The translations under genes and the position numbers were made by a program. Under the pieces are notes generated by a model. It was given only the letters and a program-made list of their open reading frames with translations, made no database searches and had not been told where the DNA came from. Below, one piece after another: positions 25,801 to 36,000 of a stretch of 64,000 bases of DNA (its first letter is position 1; each line of letters starts with the position of its first letter). The DNA lies in contig NC_087073.1 in NCBI RefSeq assembly GCF_026151205.1, forward strand, positions 8,411,411-8,475,410, written 5' to 3'. This DNA comes from Bolinopsis microptera (lineage: Eukaryota; Ctenophora; Tentaculata; Lobata; Bolinopsidae).

Positions 25801-28800
25801 TGATTATTGATATAATAAAAACCGTTCTCCTCAGTCGAGTTTTGAAGGAGTCACTTCTAAAATACAGTTTGATGACCAAGGGGGACCTGTCTCCAAGAGA
25901 TATGATCTCGTAAACTTCAGATACAAGAAGATTTACAAGGTATGAGCTGGTGTTCTCGTTTATCTGTACCTGTTTATGTTCGTTTACCAAGAAATATAAA
26001 CATTAATCTAAACAAAACGCTACGTCCTTAAAACCCGCCGTATCATTATTATAACACCATATAAAATTCATAAATCCATCATTTGCGGTATAGCAGGTCT
26101 AAAAATAAAAACCGCAAGGATGACTGACGCGCATCCTCATCTAAACAGCAATACTTGGGAACTTAGGGGAGTGGTATATAAATTTAACATAATATACAGG
26201 GTGACGCAAAAATGAACTCAGTAATAGTAATAAGGGACGCTGGATTTAGCGAATTATTGATTATTAAGTATTTTAATTGTACATATTATTCTTATTTTCA
26301 TATATTTTTATAATAATTTAAATAATAAATATACAAAAATGGAGTGATTTTTAAATTCATCTCAGAAATTATGGCCATTTAAAATTCCTACATTCTTTTT
26401 GCGTCACATATATTTGGAATGCGGATCCTCTCTGACCAAGGCACAGACAGCTGTGGTTACAGATTCCTAAACGCCTCGTTTGCAAATCAAAATTATCTTG
26501 CAAATTGGCATTTTACAGCGATGAGCGGAAGAGTTTTGATAGCACGTGGTAATTAGTCTTGATTGGATTCTGTTCTTGCACGTGCACAGAAGCAAAATGC
26601 ACGTGCACACAAGCAAACGGAACAGAGGTGGACATGGGGAGATCAGTAAATTTGTTGTATTGGCAGGAGGACCACTAGACTAGGTGTACGGTGTCTTGAA
26701 CACCTTGGTAGACAAGAATCACTTGACAGATCATCCATTGGAATTAGATTATGGTAGTTGGTGGTACTCGCCCGGTAGACCACAGAACTCCTGGGTAAAG
26801 CTGCATTGTCATAGAAGAACGGGTCAGGTGATAAGACAAATGACTCTGGGAAACCATCGTATAGATTTTCCGCAGAAAATATCTTGGAGGGCTTAGGCCT
26901 AATTACAGAGACTGTGAGACAGCAATGCTGACTACTGTTCATATAATAAAAAACTGGGTCGCTCATCTTACTTTAGCGGCAAAAAGCGGCTATATCTAAT
27001 TCTAACAGGCAACGGCCGCTTTTGCGGTTATATTTAAAAGGGTATCATTTCCCACTGAGTAATGATCATTTATTTTAATTAAAACACTCCCCCAGGTGGG
27101 AGAGTGGTCGCCTACGATAAACCTGGAGTCTGGAATGAGACTGGCACTTAACAAGAGTGAGAATATCATGTGGAACGGCAGGGTTACTGACGTGCCAACC
27201 AGCGCAGTTAGGAGTCTGAAGGGAAGGATTCTCAGATTGGGCATCACACAGGTTAGGGGGTGTTTAGCGTACCATCGTGCAGAATTCTAGACATTTCAAA
27301 TATGTAGTAGGAATCTTAAACGACCTACCTTATTTTGAGAACGTATCGACTTTATTATATTGAAATGAAATTGCCCAGCAAACTCTAAAAATATACATTA
27401 TATAACAAACTGAAAGTTGTAAGAACACTCCAACAAACTCCTTTCCACCAGGAAGCTCCCTTTATCAAGATAGACAGAAACTGTACCCTGAAGACTCCTA
27501 ACGACACTAAACTCTGTTACTCTGGTCTTTGTATTGAGTTGATTGAGAGGCTGGCTCAGCATCTTGAGTTCGACTATATTTTCGTGGAGTCAGCGGACAA
27601 GAAGTTCGGGTCCCCAGAACCTAATGGGTCCTGGAACGGGCTAATCAAGATGCTGTTAGATGGAGATATTGATGTTGGGGCAGTAAACTTTGCTATGAAC
27701 AAGGCCAGAGAGAGAGCTATTGATTTCTCTATCCCTTTTATAAATACTGGTCTTGTCATGACTACAAAGATCAAGGAGGCTAAAAGTGACCCCTTCTTCT
27801 GGACCAAACCCTTCGATGTTGATCTCTGGTACGCTATCTTAGCTTTTGCAGTATTGATGGTTCTCCTAATATGGTTGTATGATCATATGTCTCCATTCGG
27901 GTTCTACGGTCGGAGGATGCACGCAGCTCTGCGGTGCTCCTGTAAGTCCTGTGAAGTGTTCAGATGTAATAAGGAGATGAAGATAACAGCTGATGAAGGG
28001 GTTGATAACTGCATGTTTGAGACAAGACTAAGTGACCCTAGTGAGAATAAAGAGGAGCTAATGAATGTAGGGAACTCTCTGTGGATGATAGCAGCCTGTT
28101 TGTTCAGCATCGGACCAGTCGAGGGAGTGCCACGTAACATGTCAGGCAGAGTTATTCTAGCAATGTGGTGGTTCATGATCCTCATCGTAACGGCTATGTA
28201 CACCGCCAACTTGGCAGCTTTCTTGACAGTGACACGGATGGAGAACGGTATAAACTCAATATCAGATCTGATTACACAAGATGAAGTAAAGTGGGGGACG
28301 GTAAATGGGACTAATGCAGAGATTCTACTGGGAGCAGCAAAGTCTTCTGAGCTGGAGGAAGTTTACAAGCGGATGGTTAGCTTACATTTAAATCTTCATT
28401 TCAGTTGTTCTTATATTTGATCCTTCGAACAGCTGTTGAGCAATGAAACGCAAACATAATCTTAGCAAAATGAATATATTTCTTTTATCTTCAGCATTTA
28501 ATTTAATCATTTCAGTTGTCTACTTTAACTACAGTTATACTCATGAATTGTGTTCCTCAAGAAAATGTAAGACCAATTTATCATAATAAAACCCTTGTGC
28601 TCCTTTTCAGTTTTCAGTATTTATTAGTGATTAAATTGAATGACCTTCTCAGGACAGTGTGGCGTCAGTGGAAGAGGGTTTCATGAGAGCAAGAGAAGAA
28701 GAATACATTTTCTTCTACGGTGGAGCCATTGTTACATTCGAGGCTAACACTAAACCTTGCAACCTTCAGATCATTGGGGAACAGCTCTTTTCTTTTGGGT

Positions 28801-31800
28801 TAGTCGTAAGATCAATGAAAATAATTAATTCATATTACATCAGTTCCAGAAATGAATATGGTAAATGTTAATTGATAATCTATGACTATTATGGGAACCG
28901 GAGTACACGAGGGCGGAGAACACAAAGTACCGCTTTGTGTCCGACACCCTCGTGTCCTCCGCTCTTGTGTTCACCTCTTTTTCATTCCCGCCCTTATGTC
29001 CTATACTATATAGCATTATTTCAAACACTAATCCAAACCACCAGCTTACATCAGCACAAGCAACACGATACATAAGTATTTAACAGTCTAAATTATCAAC
29101 AAGCAGCTCTGCTTACTACTGATACTAATATTCAGGTACGCGTTTGGGTTCCCCCCGAACTCTCCCTACCTGGAAACCTTCAACGCAGCTCTGCTAACAC
29201 TGAGTGAGCAGAATGAGCTGGATGCTCTCTGGAAGAAGTGGAGTAAGGGAGATTGCGCTTCTAAGGGCAAAACTACTAGATCATCCTCGTTAAACCTGGC
29301 TAATATCTACGGGCTGTGTTACACTTTCTTTGTGGTTATAGCAGTGTCTGGAGTCATCCTCATTGGGGAGATATTGTATGAGAGTATTATGGATGTCAAG
29401 AGATTTAAAACGGTAAGACTTGCTGGATTTATGGCGAGAGTGTAGTGTCTTAACAAAAATATTGAACCTTGGCCGCGTTTAGGTACCCCGTGTGGTTTCT
29501 AAATAAATCTTCAGTAGTTAAGGAAGCAGTTTGTAGTTCCCAGAATGCAGGAAATAACTCATGTTTAATAAAGTTAATAAATATATTGAATAAACAATCA
29601 AATAAATATTTAATCATATTATTTTGTTACCGCTTATGTAACGATATATTTATATCAAATTATATTATTATGTTTCAGTCGTTTATGAACGCGGTAAAGT
29701 ACAGACTTATTTACATCTGGAAAAGGCCCGAATACCAAAACTGCAAGTATAAGGTGAGACAACATCTGAATTCGTGACTTTCACTGCAAAAACCTATATA
29801 TACCGTCAACATTAATGGAAATATAACATATAACTGATTCGATTCTGATATGATAAAGATTAAAAACAAGTATGCAGTTAAACACCTCGTACCAGTTTTG
29901 CATGCCTAATTTAGGACCAACAAAAATGTGTTTTTTATTTTGAGTTAGACATGTTCATGGTTACAAGGATTTCGCTGTATTTCTAAACCTTACTAATATA
30001 TAAAACTAACCCAGGAGTGGGAGCCAACAGAGGATGGTGCAATCAGTTCCGATAGGAAAACAGACGATATCAACGTCAGGGAACTCATTCAGATGATAGA
30101 ATATGATGGGAAAACTAAACTGTCCACAAAATCCGACGATGCCTACATAGCATTAGCCAATGCATCGGATAAGGTAAATAATAGTTGCAGCACCATAATA
30201 TTTCGTAGTAAAATAATCATACAGAAACCATCATCATGAGATCAAAATGGGAACGTTCAAATTAGAGTTACGTTCGACATTAATTAGTTAATATCTTTAA
30301 CTTCATTAGCTTACGTCATTAGCTTACGTCATTCAGTCATTATGTCGACTCATTATCATGTGGTCAGTAATTCTGAAGAACCAATTTAATGGTTGGACTT
30401 AAACATGGCAGAACCTCTCAGATTCCGTCAAAATCGTCCCATGATAGTAATTTTAACTCAGATACTAATCACCCTCTTCAGGCTACCGGGGACCTAGGCA
30501 ACGAGACACCAGAGGACACAGACAAACAAGTCTTATTGGTTAGTTCCAGTCAAACCAGTCATAAAACACAAGTCATCCCAAGTCACCTAGTTCAGCAATC
30601 ACTGTCATTTGTTTAGGAGTTATCCGAACACCACCAGAGCGTAATAAGAGCTACACAACCACACCCCTAGTACTCTTAGGTTCAGTCCTCACAGCAGCCA
30701 CACTCTCCTTACACCCCCTACAACTCTGACTAACCCCCGGGTACGCCCTCTCGCTCCTCCACTTCACACCACACTTACAACTAAAGTAACCCACGTGCTG
30801 TCGGTTACACAGGGGCCTGGAGAATGGGTAGACGTCAAACTTACACTTGTCACAGAACTGGGGGTCTGTAGGGTTCCAGCTCTGCTCCCACCAGTAGTCC
30901 CCGTTTAGAGCCCCACAGTTGCAGAGGAAGTAACAGGGGGTGTGAGGGACGGTGTTATCACGTGGGGGCGGGGCTATGAACTGTCCTTCTCTCAGGTATA
31001 TAGACTCAGGGCGGTCTATTGATGGTGTTATCAGAGTCTTACAGTCCTGTCTTCTACATCTTAGTTTCTCGTCCGGGTCAGACCGAATACCGAAGTACAT
31101 CCAGCAGGTTGGACAGAGATAGTGCTGGAGCTCTGGGGCGTGGGAAGGCCAGATCTTAGCAGGACATAGGGTACAGGGCTGAGGGACACTGGTGAAACCG
31201 TGGTCCTTAAAGTACACAGTACACGCTTTACACTTGTAATATAGTATCTGAGGAGGGTCTGATATCCCCACTATATTCTCCCTGCACTGTTTACCGGGAC
31301 AGTCTAATGTTGGCTGTTTGTAGCTCAGCTGGGTTTTCTTCTCACCACACATGCACCAGAAGTACCACAACGTAGGAGGTGCGCTCCTGGGAACCACCTC
31401 AAACCCGCACGCTAGACAAGGTTCTGTCTCGTTACCATAGCAGAACTTGTCCCAGTAGTTACTGCACGTGCACAGGAAATAATGTCTCCGGGGAGGTTCT
31501 AGGGTGGGTCTGACCAAATCTCCACATCGGGAACAGCCCAGTACTAGAGGTCCATAGTTCTCCCTGAATAGGAAATAATGAAATTACTGGCCATTCAAGT
31601 TGAAGTATAAAGACACCGACATCCGTTTCAGAGCATTAAATAGTAAGATTGAGAACTCTAAATCAGTAAACTGACAATATTTGAACACACATTATATTGC
31701 AATATCGCCCACCTAATATCAATGTTGCCACAAAGACAGTGATAGTAGTGAGGAGAGGGAGGGTAGTCTAGAGGTCTGAGAATGTTGGAGCAGGTCGGGG

Positions 31801-33086
31801 CGTTAAAACACGGATACTCCTTCTCCAAAAGGTAGCTCCCTCTTACCCACTCTTCACACTGTCGACAATGCAGGTAGCATTCAGAGATATTCTTCTTAGA
31901 TTTGGGGTTGGAGAAGGACGCTGATAGCGAGATATCGTTACCCATCACATTGAGGCATCAATATTCAAGGGGGCAAGAGGGTCCGCTCAGAGCTCCTTTC
32001 AAATGGCTCTGGTTGAGAAGCTTTCAATAAAACTGAAAATATCTGGCTCTACATCAAATTTCAAATGTAGAGTGAGCAATAACAAGCAAGTATATTAACA
32101 AGGCACCTACAAGTGACAATTACAGTGAAAGAGAGAATTATATGCTTGTTAGGGCTATGTATCATACGTGCAAGCTAAGCATGGCTACATGTAGCAATGC
32201 TCATATTCATTCACTACATGTTTTACAAAGTTTTCTAATGAGAACTATGCAAAGCTTACAAAAATCAACATTTTCGCGTCATATCTCGATACATGATGTA
32301 GTTTAGTTTTACAAGTGAGTTTTCCTCTCTGAATACCAGTTCTCCTCTAAACTAATATTATGAAGAGGAAAAGCTACTAATGTTTCCAACTAAATGTTTC
32401 CAACTAAATGTTTCCATCTGTTTAATGGCTCTCTAATCAGATGTTCCACAGAATAGACTGATATTTCAATGAAGCGTTGACTGAGACATACCTTTTTGTA
32501 TTCCGTTATAGTGAAACTAACAAATCACGTTTTTCAGTATCCTGAGAAAGGCTTCACACAAGCGAACGGATACCCCATTAAAATAGAAGGACGTCCCCTA
32601 GGTAACGGTAAAGATCACCACAACAGCTACAAACCCTCCTTAGACATACCCTCTAAAAGGGACGCGGGGGTGCCAGCCCGACCTTACCACCACAACTCAA
32701 TGCCAGAGGGGTTCAACAACCAGTCACCTACAGACAGTGACAGTCTGGTGAGAGGGGTGAACCCTTACACCAGTAGCAAATCCCTGCCCAAACCCCGCTC
32801 CCGGAACCCGGCACGCCCCATCTCCAACAAGCGGACCAACTCCGCTAAACCCGCCGACCCCCACAACTTCGCTCAGGAACTGTTTGACAAGACTCTGGAG
32901 AGGATGACTCACAGTAATCAGGAGGATCGGAAGAGCGAGAGGGGGAGCAAGGCTAAACGGACAGTTCCCAGTAGGAAGACCGGGGCTTCGCTCTCCACCA
33001 GATCTAGTCTCATTTACTCTTCCGATAATGAGAACAGTGATACTCAGGATATAAGCTCGGAGAGTGATGTTTCGTTGCCTCCTTAG
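19756..33086 (+). CDS. Ionotropic glutamate receptor 1 (18 exons, one-base deletion in exon 5)
   Basis: Exons: 19756-19849, 20724-20885, 21138-21260, 21536-21679, 22285-22392, 23586-23742, 23897-24026, 24840-24895, 25404-25592, 25835-25939, 27096-27251, 27452-28375, 28653-28798, 29136-29412, 29679-29753, 30015-30173, 30482-30538, 32538-33086. They sum to 3,611 nt; adding the one base missing from exon 5 gives a clean frame of about 1,203 residues. Domain order is signal peptide, amino-terminal domain, S1, M1, pore loop M2, M3 ('MYTANLAAFLTV'), S2, M4 and a long cytoplasmic tail, longer than AMPA or kainate receptors. The family forms tetrameric ligand-gated cation channels in the plasma membrane. 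Odd points: the exon 5 deletion, a Gly at the usual amine-binding acidic site, a Cys-rich M1-M2 loop, and an antisense gene in intron 17. It is a functional gene if the deletion is an assembly error, otherwise a pseudogene. Confidence 0.93.
20724..27251 (+). CDS. iGluR 1 exons 2-11, amino-terminal domain and linker to S1
   Basis: Ten short exons encode a periplasmic-binding-protein-like (LIVBP) amino-terminal domain. Recognisable stretches are 'VIGPFRSSHAQMASYILSEL' (exon 3), 'NSVAIISSMDSYG' (exon 4), 'RIFIMNVHSGYARPILKAAQ' with 'WVVTDGTIND' (exon 6), and 'TYDSVWVVANALR' (exon 9), which matches the usual 'yDaV' helix of the family. Exon 10 has 'KIQFDDQGG' and 'YDLVNF', the normal end of the domain. 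Every exon has a phase-matched partner in gene 2, except that exon 5 is 108 nt instead of 109. Intron 5 holds a hAT MITE, intron 7 a 45-bp repeat and intron 10 a mariner-like MITE. Confidence 0.9.
22285..22392 (+). pseudogene. iGluR 1 exon 5 with one-base deletion
   Basis: The exon reads '...ILANEMIP' and then needs one more C to continue as in gene 2. Here there are four Cs (ATCCCCTTACC near 22356) where the in-frame reading needs five. The length is 108 nt against 109 nt at 53069-53177. Without the extra base, exon 6 is read in the wrong frame and stops almost at once. It could be a real null allele or a homopolymer sequencing error. Confidence 0.85.
22656..23146. mobile_element. hAT-type MITE, 491 bp, perfect 8-bp target-site duplication
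   Basis: The left end CAGGGGTGTGCGCCGCCG pairs with the right end CGGCGGCGCACACCACTG. The perfect duplication GTCCAAAT lies at 22648-22655 and 23147-23154. GCC/GGC-rich subterminal blocks flank an AT-rich core with no coding. It sits in intron 5 of iGluR gene 1. Confidence 0.92.
23462..23575. repeat. 11-bp tandem repeat (TAATGTTATTC)
   Basis: About ten imperfect copies of TAATGTTATTC lie near the 3' end of intron 5 of iGluR gene 1, just before the exon 6 acceptor. Confidence 0.85.
24129..24650. repeat. 45-bp minisatellite in intron 7 of iGluR 1
   Basis: About 11-12 copies of a 45-bp unit containing GCACGTGCTATAACACATTC and CTAGAACGTGAACTATG. Since 45 is a multiple of three, one frame stays open as a spurious 15-residue repeat (ARAITHSLLEREL...). 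Its position inside the intron between 24026 and 24840 argues against coding. Confidence 0.93.
26195..26410. mobile_element. Mariner/Tc1-like MITE remnant
   Basis: TACAGGGTGACGCAAAAATG at 26195 faces an inverted, more diverged end TTCTTTTTGCGTCACATA near 26392-26410, about 215 bp apart, with no coding. 'TACAGGGTG' ends and TA targets are typical of mariner-derived MITEs. It lies in intron 10 of iGluR gene 1. Confidence 0.6.
27452..28375 (+). CDS. iGluR 1 exon 12: ligand-binding S1, M1, pore and M3
   Basis: One 924-nt exon (308 codons). S1 includes 'NGSWNGLIKMLLDGDIDVGA' and 'NFAMNKARERAIDFS', whose Arg aligns with the carboxylate-binding Arg of all iGluRs (Arg485 in GluA2). M1 is 'AILAFAVLMVLLIWLYDHMS'. 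The M1-M2 loop has an unusual cluster (CSCKSC, then two more Cys). The pore loop starts at 'NSLWMIAACLFSIG', with Ser at or near the Q/R site. M3 ends 'MYTANLAAFLTVTRM', close to the canonical SYTANLAAF gate with Ser replaced by Met. In gene 2 the first 374 nt of this region are split by two introns, and a third follows. Confidence 0.93.
28653..30538 (+). CDS. iGluR 1 exons 13-17: S2, M4 and proximal tail
   Basis: Exons 28653-28798, 29136-29412, 29679-29753, 30015-30173 and 30482-30538. S2 contains 'FFYGGAIVTFEANTKPC'; anchoring on FEA..K.C (GluN1 'WDSAVLEFEASQKC') puts Gly where GluN1 has Asp732 and GluA2 Glu705. S2 ends 'LSEQNELDALWKKWSKGDC', with the usual final cysteine. M4 is 'YTFFVVIAVSGVILIGEIL'. 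Short exons then encode the cytoplasmic tail. Confidence 0.88.
28900..28960. repeat. Imperfect foldback in iGluR 1 intron 13
   Basis: Arms 28900-28927 and 28933-28960 pair imperfectly (CGGAGTACACGAGGG against CGGAGGACACGAGGG, then ACACAAAG/CTTTGTGT), with a loop of about 5 bases. It may be a small MITE remnant or a hairpin in the pre-mRNA. Confidence 0.6.
30651..31945 (-). CDS. Nested antisense gene: multi-module CxC/CxxC zinc-ribbon protein
   Basis: Two exons on the minus strand: 31945-31713 and 31563-30651. Both splice signals are present (AG|GTGGGC donor, TATTCAG acceptor) and the joint codon AG|G keeps the frame, giving 381 residues. The protein is about eight to nine repeats of roughly 35 residues. 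Each begins Y-aromatic-x-C-x-C or CxxC (YYHCLC, YFLCTC, YFWCMC, YYKCKAC, HYLCPTC, YFLCNCG, YFSCKCG) and ends with a C-x2-4-C pair before a 'V.P' turn. One module, about two thirds along, has lost its cysteines. The pattern is that of tandem zinc ribbons and recalls the 3CxxC type (ZAR1, RTP); the last module 'YFSCKCGVKWRSERAY' is closest. RNA or protein binding is inference. It lies entirely in intron 17 of iGluR gene 1. No signal peptide or membrane segment is seen. Confidence 0.82.
32538..33086 (+). CDS. iGluR 1 last exon: cytoplasmic tail
   Basis: From the TTTTTCAG acceptor, 182 codons run to the stop. The tail is rich in Pro, Ser, Asn, Arg and Lys ('RNPARPISNKRTNSAK', 'KSERGSKAKR') and ends in an acidic/Ser stretch and 'SDVSLPP'. 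It has no membrane segment and looks disordered. A possible AATAAA poly(A) signal is at 33366-33371. The downstream intergenic sequence drops back to AT-rich. Confidence 0.85.
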   Translation, partial: YPEKGFTQANGYPIKIEGRPLGNGKDHHNSYKPSLDIPSKRDAGVPARPYHHNSMPEGFNNQSPTDSDSLVRGVNPYTSSKSLPKPRSRNPARPISNKRTNSAKPADPHNFAQELFDKTLERMTHSNQEDRKSERGSKAKRTVPSRKTGASLSTRSSLIYSSDNENSDTQDISSESDVSLPP

Positions 33087-36000
33087 CAACAAGCATATCT
33101 CCTTAGTAACGTGTGCTTATCTACTTAACAACAAGCATATCTCTCCTTAGCAAATATCATATCTCCTTAACAACCATCACACCTGGGTGGGTATCTAGCT
33201 CTGGTTTCCAAAACAATACAATCTCACTGCAGAGACTAGAAAGTTAAGTGACGTACTGTGCGGAATAGGGGGGCTTATATGAACGCTTGGTCGTGAGACG
33301 ACGCCGAAAAAATCAAAATATGTTTTGATTTGCCGATTTTGGTTTAGTTTCGATACATTCAGAGAAATAAAAAGACGGGTATTAAGAAGGCTGGATGATG
33401 CAAATGTGTTGATTGAGAATTGAGTGAGAGATGAACATTGAATGATATTTTATTATTTGGTACAGGCTACCTTCACACAATAATTACTTAGAATAGAGCA
33501 AGTGTAGTAGGAACTTTTAAATAATTATCGTATTTTCTAATTCCTCTGATGGAGTAAAATATGTGACCATTTCATTTTCAGATGTCAGTTTTAAAAAACT
33601 GTTTTTTCTTCTTCGTTAGAGGATTTATTAGGGTTTTCCGGTAGTGGTAGCCTTTTGAATTTCAAACGGATAAAATCTCGGAAACTCTTAGCAATTCGCG
33701 TACAAGATTATATCATAAAATTTTATAATCAATATTCAGAAAAAAAATGTTTCATTTCTTACGCGAGATTAGATGTGTTATTTCGATATAAATGAACGAA
33801 AACAATAGAAAGATAATAAAATAATAATAAAGATATCGAAGTTGAATAACTGAGCACCTAATATTAATTGTTATTCATTGACATCACGAATGTCAGATAG
33901 AAAATTTGCTCAAACTACAAGTGAATTATTATACCACATCATAATTAGGGTTATCAATTTCTCCATCCGCTCTTTCGCTTGACCCTGTACCCTCGCCTAA
34001 ATATGTGTATATTTAAATTACACGGCGTTTGAAAAAGAAACTCTCTCCTGAAATTGTCCATAAATTAAAGCTGAGTTTACTCCACCGAGCTTCTCCTTTA
34101 CAATCATACAATAGACGTGGTTGGTAGGTGACGTTCCAAACGGAAGAATTTTGATTCCAAAATGGATGAAAACTAGCGTTACTTCCAGTCCTAACCATTA
34201 CCATTGTCTACCTAAAAGTAAACATCTGAACAAAGAAATCAGAATCATCTTTAAACTCCCATCAGGTAAATAAAAGCAACCGAAGCTTTGATGACTGATG
34301 ATCAGTGAGAAATCTAAAAATAGTGATTATATAATATTATAGTGCTTTAGACAAACTAACAATTGAGAATAGTTTTACGGGGAGTATCATACCATTTACT
34401 TTATAATAGACGTTGGTAATTTTGAACTAGGTGGAGGACAGTGTGTAAATGCTTGTTTAGAAGAAGAGGTATGAGTATGATTCTACAAAAAGTATTCGAA
34501 TATTGACATCTCCGTTTATATTGAAGGATATTATAGACACACACCCACGTACACCAGACTGAGGTATTTCTGGTCTGTATAATGAATAAATCGTTACCGT
34601 CAGTGGAAGATGAAATTATCACAATTCATACCGGTAAAATACAGTCATAATCATATTGTATTGTCGATGATTGTTTGTTTAGTCAACGAAGAAGCCCCTC
34701 ATTCAGTGACCGGCAATCCCTATCGCCCTGTAATCTGTACTTCCCAGAGAGTTTTCAATTGTTTTGCCAATTACGTAATTGGTGTAAAAGTTCCAAATAA
34801 AACCCTGGAAGCACAGACTGAACTGGAACCCCCTAACTGGTACCCTCTAATCCATTTCAGTCTGGGAATCATGTGCTTGCCTTAAACACCTTCGCGGATT
34901 ATTAAAGCAATTCGTTTACACAGAGGTGTCGTGGAAGTGATCCTCTACTGTAATTCCCTGACAATCCTCTACACTCTACTTCCTTTCTGCACAAGTTTTT
35001 ACACTCAGTTGTGAATGGAGAGTGTTTTAGTGTGCGGGGTGATTTGGCCGACGTTAATCATATGCGTTCCTGTGGTTACTGCTATCGCTTTGTTCTCTTC
35101 ACGTTTCTTTCATGCATTGTTGTTATTTACCATTGTTCATTTGTGAATTTCGTTTCCGTTTATTTGGTATATTTCTGTTTCTACTGGTTTTGGCACACAA
35201 TTATGAAACTTCTGAAATATTAACCAATAACCAAAGACAAGTCTAGTATTTAACAGTAGCAATATGAGTGACATCACTCAGTTGTCAAGTCCACATTGGT
35301 GGCCATGTTAACCGAGTAGCTGAACATTAACCACTGGTTAAACAAGACTAAACAGTAGTCCCGGAAATTAAGACTGGGTTAAGTTGAGCCGTTAGTTTGA
35401 ATTGTTCTAACCCACAATCTAATTAACGAGGCGAGATTACCCTTTCTCCCTCAGGCTAAATTACCACAAGTTGTTGTTGTTACAGTGATAGTTTGTCTAA
35501 TTCTCCCACAGACTAGATAACCCTCTGTTTTGTTACTGTTTGTTTGTTTCTACCCCTCTTTAACCACCGTCTGAAATTTCACGCTACTCCTCAGTTGTTG
35601 ACAGGCAGTTCGCTACTTATACTCATGAATTTACTCTTGAGGTTACAATCAAAGTAATGTTCTGTTTGCTTGCCTTTATTATCCCAAGACTGGGCAGTCT
35701 CGACTGGGTCACAGTTCTGTATATTGTGGTTAGGTGTCATGCAGCGTCACCAAACTCTATAGCTCCACCACTTTTGTATTGACTTTCTATTATGCTATTA
35801 GCAACTTATATCATATCAACCTCTCATCATAGCTTCTAGTTTAGATCAGCGTTAAACTCTACACTGGAAGTAGGCCTGTTATGGCCTGTTGAGGTCTGTT
35901 ATGGCCTAATTATTTGCTTACGTCCTACTGCACGCAACTAAAAGTGCTATACAAAAGGGAAAGCTATGCTTTAAAGGAAGCCATTTATATTTCAGGTGAC

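Noticed and set aside
27574-28209. Minus-strand frames of 77 and 101 residues within iGluR 1 exon 12
   Set aside because: Antisense shadows of the S1-M3 exon, with no motif of their own.
34610-34885. 91-residue plus-strand open frame
   Set aside because: No signal peptide, domain, splice partner or repeat; chance length in AT-rich DNA.
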